Positions 40,114 through 42,743 of a stretch of DNA of 42,743 nucleotides are shown in pieces. Within the stretch, counting starts at the first letter, position 1. The number at the start of each line of letters is the position of its first letter. Below the pieces are notes generated by a model. The model saw only the letters and a list, made by a program, of their open reading frames with translations. It had not been told where the DNA came from and did no database searches. The DNA comes from Candidatus Bathyarchaeota archaeon (GTDB lineage Archaea; Thermoproteota; Bathyarchaeia; 40CM-2-53-6): assembly GCA_005881695.1 (NCBI GenBank), contig VBBT01000106.1, positions 1-42,743 of the forward strand, written 5' to 3'. The position numbers and the translations under genes were made by a program.

Positions 40114-42123
40114 TTATTTTGCCCGCAGTTGTGGAAGCAACTGCGTGTAAAAGTCGAGGGATTCGGGGTTTGCGAGAGCATCCCGATTGGTTACGGGTCT
40201 GTTGTTTACAATGTTCGCGACCGCAACCTCAACTTTCTTCATGTTGAGAGTGTATGGAATATCAGGCACTTCCAGGATCAGAGCTGGAACGTGCTTAGGC
40301 GAAGCCTCAGCCCGAATCACTTTCCTGATTTTCTCTTTCAGTTCCTCCGTAAGCTTGTGGTTCGGGGACAGTTTGACGAAGAGGATGATTCTCTGATCTC
40401 CCGCCCAGTTCTGTCCTACCGCGAGACTGTCGGCGACCTCAGGCAGTTTCTCAACCACATTGTAGATTTCCGACGTGCCGACACGGACCCCAGAGGCCTT
40501 TATCGCCGCGTCCGAACGTCCATAGAACGTGTAGCCACCAGTATCGCCGTGGACCAACACATAGTCACCATGCCTCCAAACGTTCTTCCCTTTGGTGCGG
40601 TAGTATTCGAAGTAGGCCTCACGGTACCTCTCATTATTGGGGTCATCCCAGAAGTATAACGGCATAGATGGAGTTGGAGCCTCGCAGACAAGCTCGCCCA
40701 TCCTGTCAACAACTGGCTGCCCGTTCTCATCGTATACGTTGATCTTCATCCCGAGCCCCGGTGCTTGCAGCTCGCCTCCAAAGACGGGGAGAATCGGTAC
40801 TCCACCTGCGAAGCAACCGTTGATGTCTGTGCCTCCGCTGATCGAGTTGAGATGCAGGTCCGGTTTGACCTCCTTGTAGACCCACTCAAATGCTTCCACG
40901 GAGAGAGGCGATCCGGTTTGGGAAATCTCTCTGAGCGATGATAGATCGTAATCTTTGCTCGGTTTGGCACCTATTCCTCTCAGATGGTTGATGTAGCTAG
41001 CACTGCATCCCAGGATTGTGATCTTTTCTTCTTGAACCAGCCTCCACATTGTGCTCCAGTCAGGATGGAGAGGATTTCCATCGTACAAAATGAGGGTCGC
41101 GCCTGCTGCTAAGCAGCTCATCAGCCAGTTCCACATCATCCAACTCGGCGAAGTAATGTACGTGATCCGATCCGTGTTCTTCAAGTCAGCATGAAGCTGC
41201 GTCTCCTTCAACTGGTTTACCAAAACTCCCGCTGCTCCTTGAACTATACATTTCGGCTTCCCAGTTGTCCCTGATGTGAACATGACGAGAACCGGATGGT
41301 CCGAGGGCAATTGCTCAAACCGAATCTCGCCTGACTTATTCGCTGATCCGAATTCGTCGAATCTAACGGTGTTGACAAGTTGGCCCATGCTGGATTCAGC
41401 GTCCAGGCAGGGGATCGTCACTATCTTCTCGAGCGAAGGGATTCCATCTGCAACAATTTTGACGTTGGACGAAATGTCGAATTTCTTTCCCTTGTAGACG
41501 TAACCGTCAACAGCGAACAATACTTTCGGTTTGATCTGACCAAGCCTATCCAGGACGGCGCCTGAGCCGAGCTCCGCCCCGCAACACGCCCAGACCGCTC
41601 CGACGCTGGTGGCAGCCAACATTGCGATCGCTGCTTCCTCTATGTTCGGCATGTAACCTCCGACTCGGTCACCAGCTCGTACTCCTGTCTCACGTAGACC
41701 GTTCGCAACAAGCCCGACTTTTCTGTAGAGGTCGGAGTAGCTCAGGCTCGAACGCTCTCGTCCCTCGGACCGTGAGACGAGGGCGATCCGTTCATCTCTG
41801 AATCTCAGAAGGTTCTCGGCGAAATTTAGTCTGGCCCCGGAAAACCATTTGGCCTCAGGAAACCTGCCGAGATCATCGACGACTGTCTCAAACTTTTTCG
41901 AGGATATGATTCCTGCATAGTCCCACATGGCGGACCAAAACTCGGTAGGTTTCTCAACGGACCATCGGTAAAGCTCAGAGTAAGATCCGAGACTCAGATC
42001 ATGCTTCTTATTGACAAATGTTAGGAATCGAGTGAGATTGGCCTTTTTTACTCGCTCATCGGAAGGAGTCCAGAGAGGCTTTCTCCCGGGACCCGTTCCA
42101 ACCAAGTAGGCCAACCGCTCCAA
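40114..42123 (-). CDS. Acetoacetyl-CoA synthetase (acetoacetate--CoA ligase)
   Basis: Activates acetoacetate (or a similar short acid) to its CoA thioester via an acyl-AMP. Seen in 669 residues: ACS N-terminal domain with FWSAMWDYAGI and WFSGARLNFAENLL, adenylation loop VMFTSGTTGKPKCIVQG near residue 280, ISGGTDINGCFAGGVP near 435, GDYVLVHGDTGGYTFYGRSD and IKASGVRVGTSEIYNVVEKL near 540-565, and a late PYTLNMKKVEV with the catalytic Lys. Length and WFSGARLNFAENLL are typical of acetoacetyl-CoA rather than acetyl-CoA synthetases. TTG start. It shares an AT-rich promoter region with the divergent hydrolase. Confidence 0.95.
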   Translation of the reverse strand: MERLAYLVGTGPGRKPLWTPSDERVKKANLTRFLTFVNKKHDLSLGSYSELYRWSVEKPTEFWSAMWDYAGIISSKKFETVVDDLGRFPEAKWFSGARLNFAENLLRFRDERIALVSRSEGRERSSLSYSDLYRKVGLVANGLRETGVRAGDRVGGYMPNIEEAAIAMLAATSVGAVWACCGAELGSGAVLDRLGQIKPKVLFAVDGYVYKGKKFDISSNVKIVADGIPSLEKIVTIPCLDAESSMGQLVNTVRFDEFGSANKSGEIRFEQLPSDHPVLVMFTSGTTGKPKCIVQGAAGVLVNQLKETQLHADLKNTDRITYITSPSWMMWNWLMSCLAAGATLILYDGNPLHPDWSTMWRLVQEEKITILGCSASYINHLRGIGAKPSKDYDLSSLREISQTGSPLSVEAFEWVYKEVKPDLHLNSISGGTDINGCFAGGVPILPVFGGELQAPGLGMKINVYDENGQPVVDRMGELVCEAPTPSMPLYFWDDPNNERYREAYFEYYRTKGKNVWRHGDYVLVHGDTGGYTFYGRSDAAIKASGVRVGTSEIYNVVEKLPEVADSLAVGQNWAGDQRIILFVKLSPNHKLTEELKEKIRKVIRAEASPKHVPALILEVPDIPYTLNMKKVEVAVANIVNNRPVTNRDALANPESLDFYTQLLPQLRAK

Positions 42124-42173
42124 AAATCCCTTGATAACTTGTCCGGACTTGCTTTGAAGGATTTCGACCTGGA

Positions 42174-42183
42174 TAATTTATAG
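42174..42183. promoter_or_regulatory. Bidirectional TATA-like element
   Basis: TAATTTATAG reads as ATTTATAG on plus (about 35 bp before TTG 42215) and CTATAAATTA on minus (about 55 bp before TTG 42123). It is the only strong AT element between the divergent genes. Confidence 0.5.
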
Positions 42184-42214
42184 CCTTTCGATCAGACTTG
42201 AGACCCGGGTCCAG

Positions 42215-42743
42215 TTGACCGTCCTCGATGTAAGACTGCTTACGGATGGTTATTTCACGCTTGACAAGAGCTTTCTCGTATTTGGCAAATATCAGGGAAC
42301 CAAGTACAAAGCAGCACTCAAACCTCTACTGATACGAACAGACAAGGAGAATATTCTGGTAGACACCGGAATCGGAACACTGCCACCGAAATACGAGAAA
42401 TTCCACGAGGTCATCAGGACCAAGGAAGAGCAGCTACGGCTATCGTTAAAGAGAGCTGGACTGGAACCCAGCGACATTACTTTAGTGGTAAATACTCATC
42501 TGCATTTTGACCACTGTGGAAACAATCTTCTCTTTCCCAACGCAAAGTTCCTAGAACAGATAGACGAGGTCCGGTACGCGTACTTTCCAGACCGATTCAT
42601 GCGGGTCAGCTACCTGCGTGAATTCTTCGATACCGAAGGAGAAATCGTGCCGCTACGGGGACGTTACACGATTGAGGACGGAGTGGAGATCGTGCCAACA
42701 CCAGGCCACACTATCGGACACCAGTCCGTCGTCGTGAAGTGGA
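42215..42743 (+). CDS. MBL-fold metallohydrolase (partial)
   Basis: 176 codons up to the window edge, cut inside the protein. Seen: LTVLDVRLLTDGYFTLDKSF at the start, ILVDTGIGTLPPKYEKF, the metal motif NTHLHFDHCGNN (H-x-H-x-D-H), and TPGHTIGHQS with the next metal-binding His. This arrangement fits the lactonase-like/quorum-quenching branch of the metallo-beta-lactamase superfamily; the substrate is unknown. TTG start after a good TATA box; no ATG or GTG lies between. Divergent from acetoacetyl-CoA synthetase. Confidence 0.92.
   Translation, partial: MTVLDVRLLTDGYFTLDKSFLVFGKYQGTKYKAALKPLLIRTDKENILVDTGIGTLPPKYEKFHEVIRTKEEQLRLSLKRAGLEPSDITLVVNTHLHFDHCGNNLLFPNAKFLEQIDEVRYAYFPDRFMRVSYLREFFDTEGEIVPLRGRYTIEDGVEIVPTPGHTIGHQSVVVKW

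Overview
The window reads as archaeal chromosome, most likely from the TACK lineage (Nitrososphaeria/Bathyarchaeia-like; the exact group cannot be fixed from sequence reading alone). Evidence: topoisomerase VI A and B, an RIO1 kinase and Dim2/Pno1-type KH protein upstream of topo VI, ribosomal protein S26e (an archaeal/eukaryotic protein missing from most Euryarchaeota), archaeal-type ProRS and ThrRS, the archaeal pantoate kinase/phosphopantothenate synthetase CoA route, an archaetidyl-type CDP-alcohol transferase, and TATA-like boxes 25-40 nt upstream of start codons. TTG start codons are unusually common (about 14 genes). No rRNA, tRNA or CRISPR array was recognised.

Layout. 1-2069 (minus): sugar-1-phosphate nucleotidyltransferase and a phosphoglucosamine/phosphomannomutase cut by the window edge. 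2189-5634 (plus): four-gene CoA operon (pantoate kinase, phosphopantothenate synthetase, PanB, PanE). 5676-12666: nucleotide-sugar/surface-glycan region with a Gfo/Idh oxidoreductase coupled to a degenerate nucleotide-sugar dehydrogenase on minus, a broken DUF354 paralogue, then epimerase, DUF354 and intact nucleotide-sugar dehydrogenase on plus. 12784-17756: Trm112-like protein, nucleotidyltransferase-like protein, metallophosphoesterase, two unknowns and an APC permease. 18034-22091: RIO1-KH-topVIB-topVIA operon. 22088-24448 (minus): endonuclease Q-type PHP nuclease interrupted by a full-length intein with a two-motif LAGLIDADG homing endonuclease. 24493-26194: Lrp/AsnC ligand-domain protein and a solo tnpB (IS1341-type) element. 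26334-31802: proS, PfkB kinase, rps26e, CDP-alcohol transferase, a small zinc-binding protein and thrS. 31873-34788: small membrane, coiled-coil, unknown and pilin-like secreted proteins around a long intergenic stretch with a TTTC-phased repeat. 34789-39148: biotin ligase and a complete three-subunit biotin-dependent acyl-CoA carboxylase. 39184-42743: methyltransferase, acetoacetyl-CoA synthetase and a truncated MBL-fold hydrolase.

The genes fall into housekeeping modules (CoA synthesis, DNA topology/repair, aminoacylation, ribosome biogenesis), a glycan-precursor module showing gene decay, and an acyl-CoA module in which BirA would biotinylate the carrier protein of the neighbouring carboxylase and acetoacetyl-CoA synthetase would supply CoA thioesters. 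The most notable features are the EndoQ intein, the solo TnpB with all nuclease residues, the pseudogenised DUF354 copy beside its intact relative, the pseudo-dehydrogenase, and a biotin ligase with no canonical start codon.
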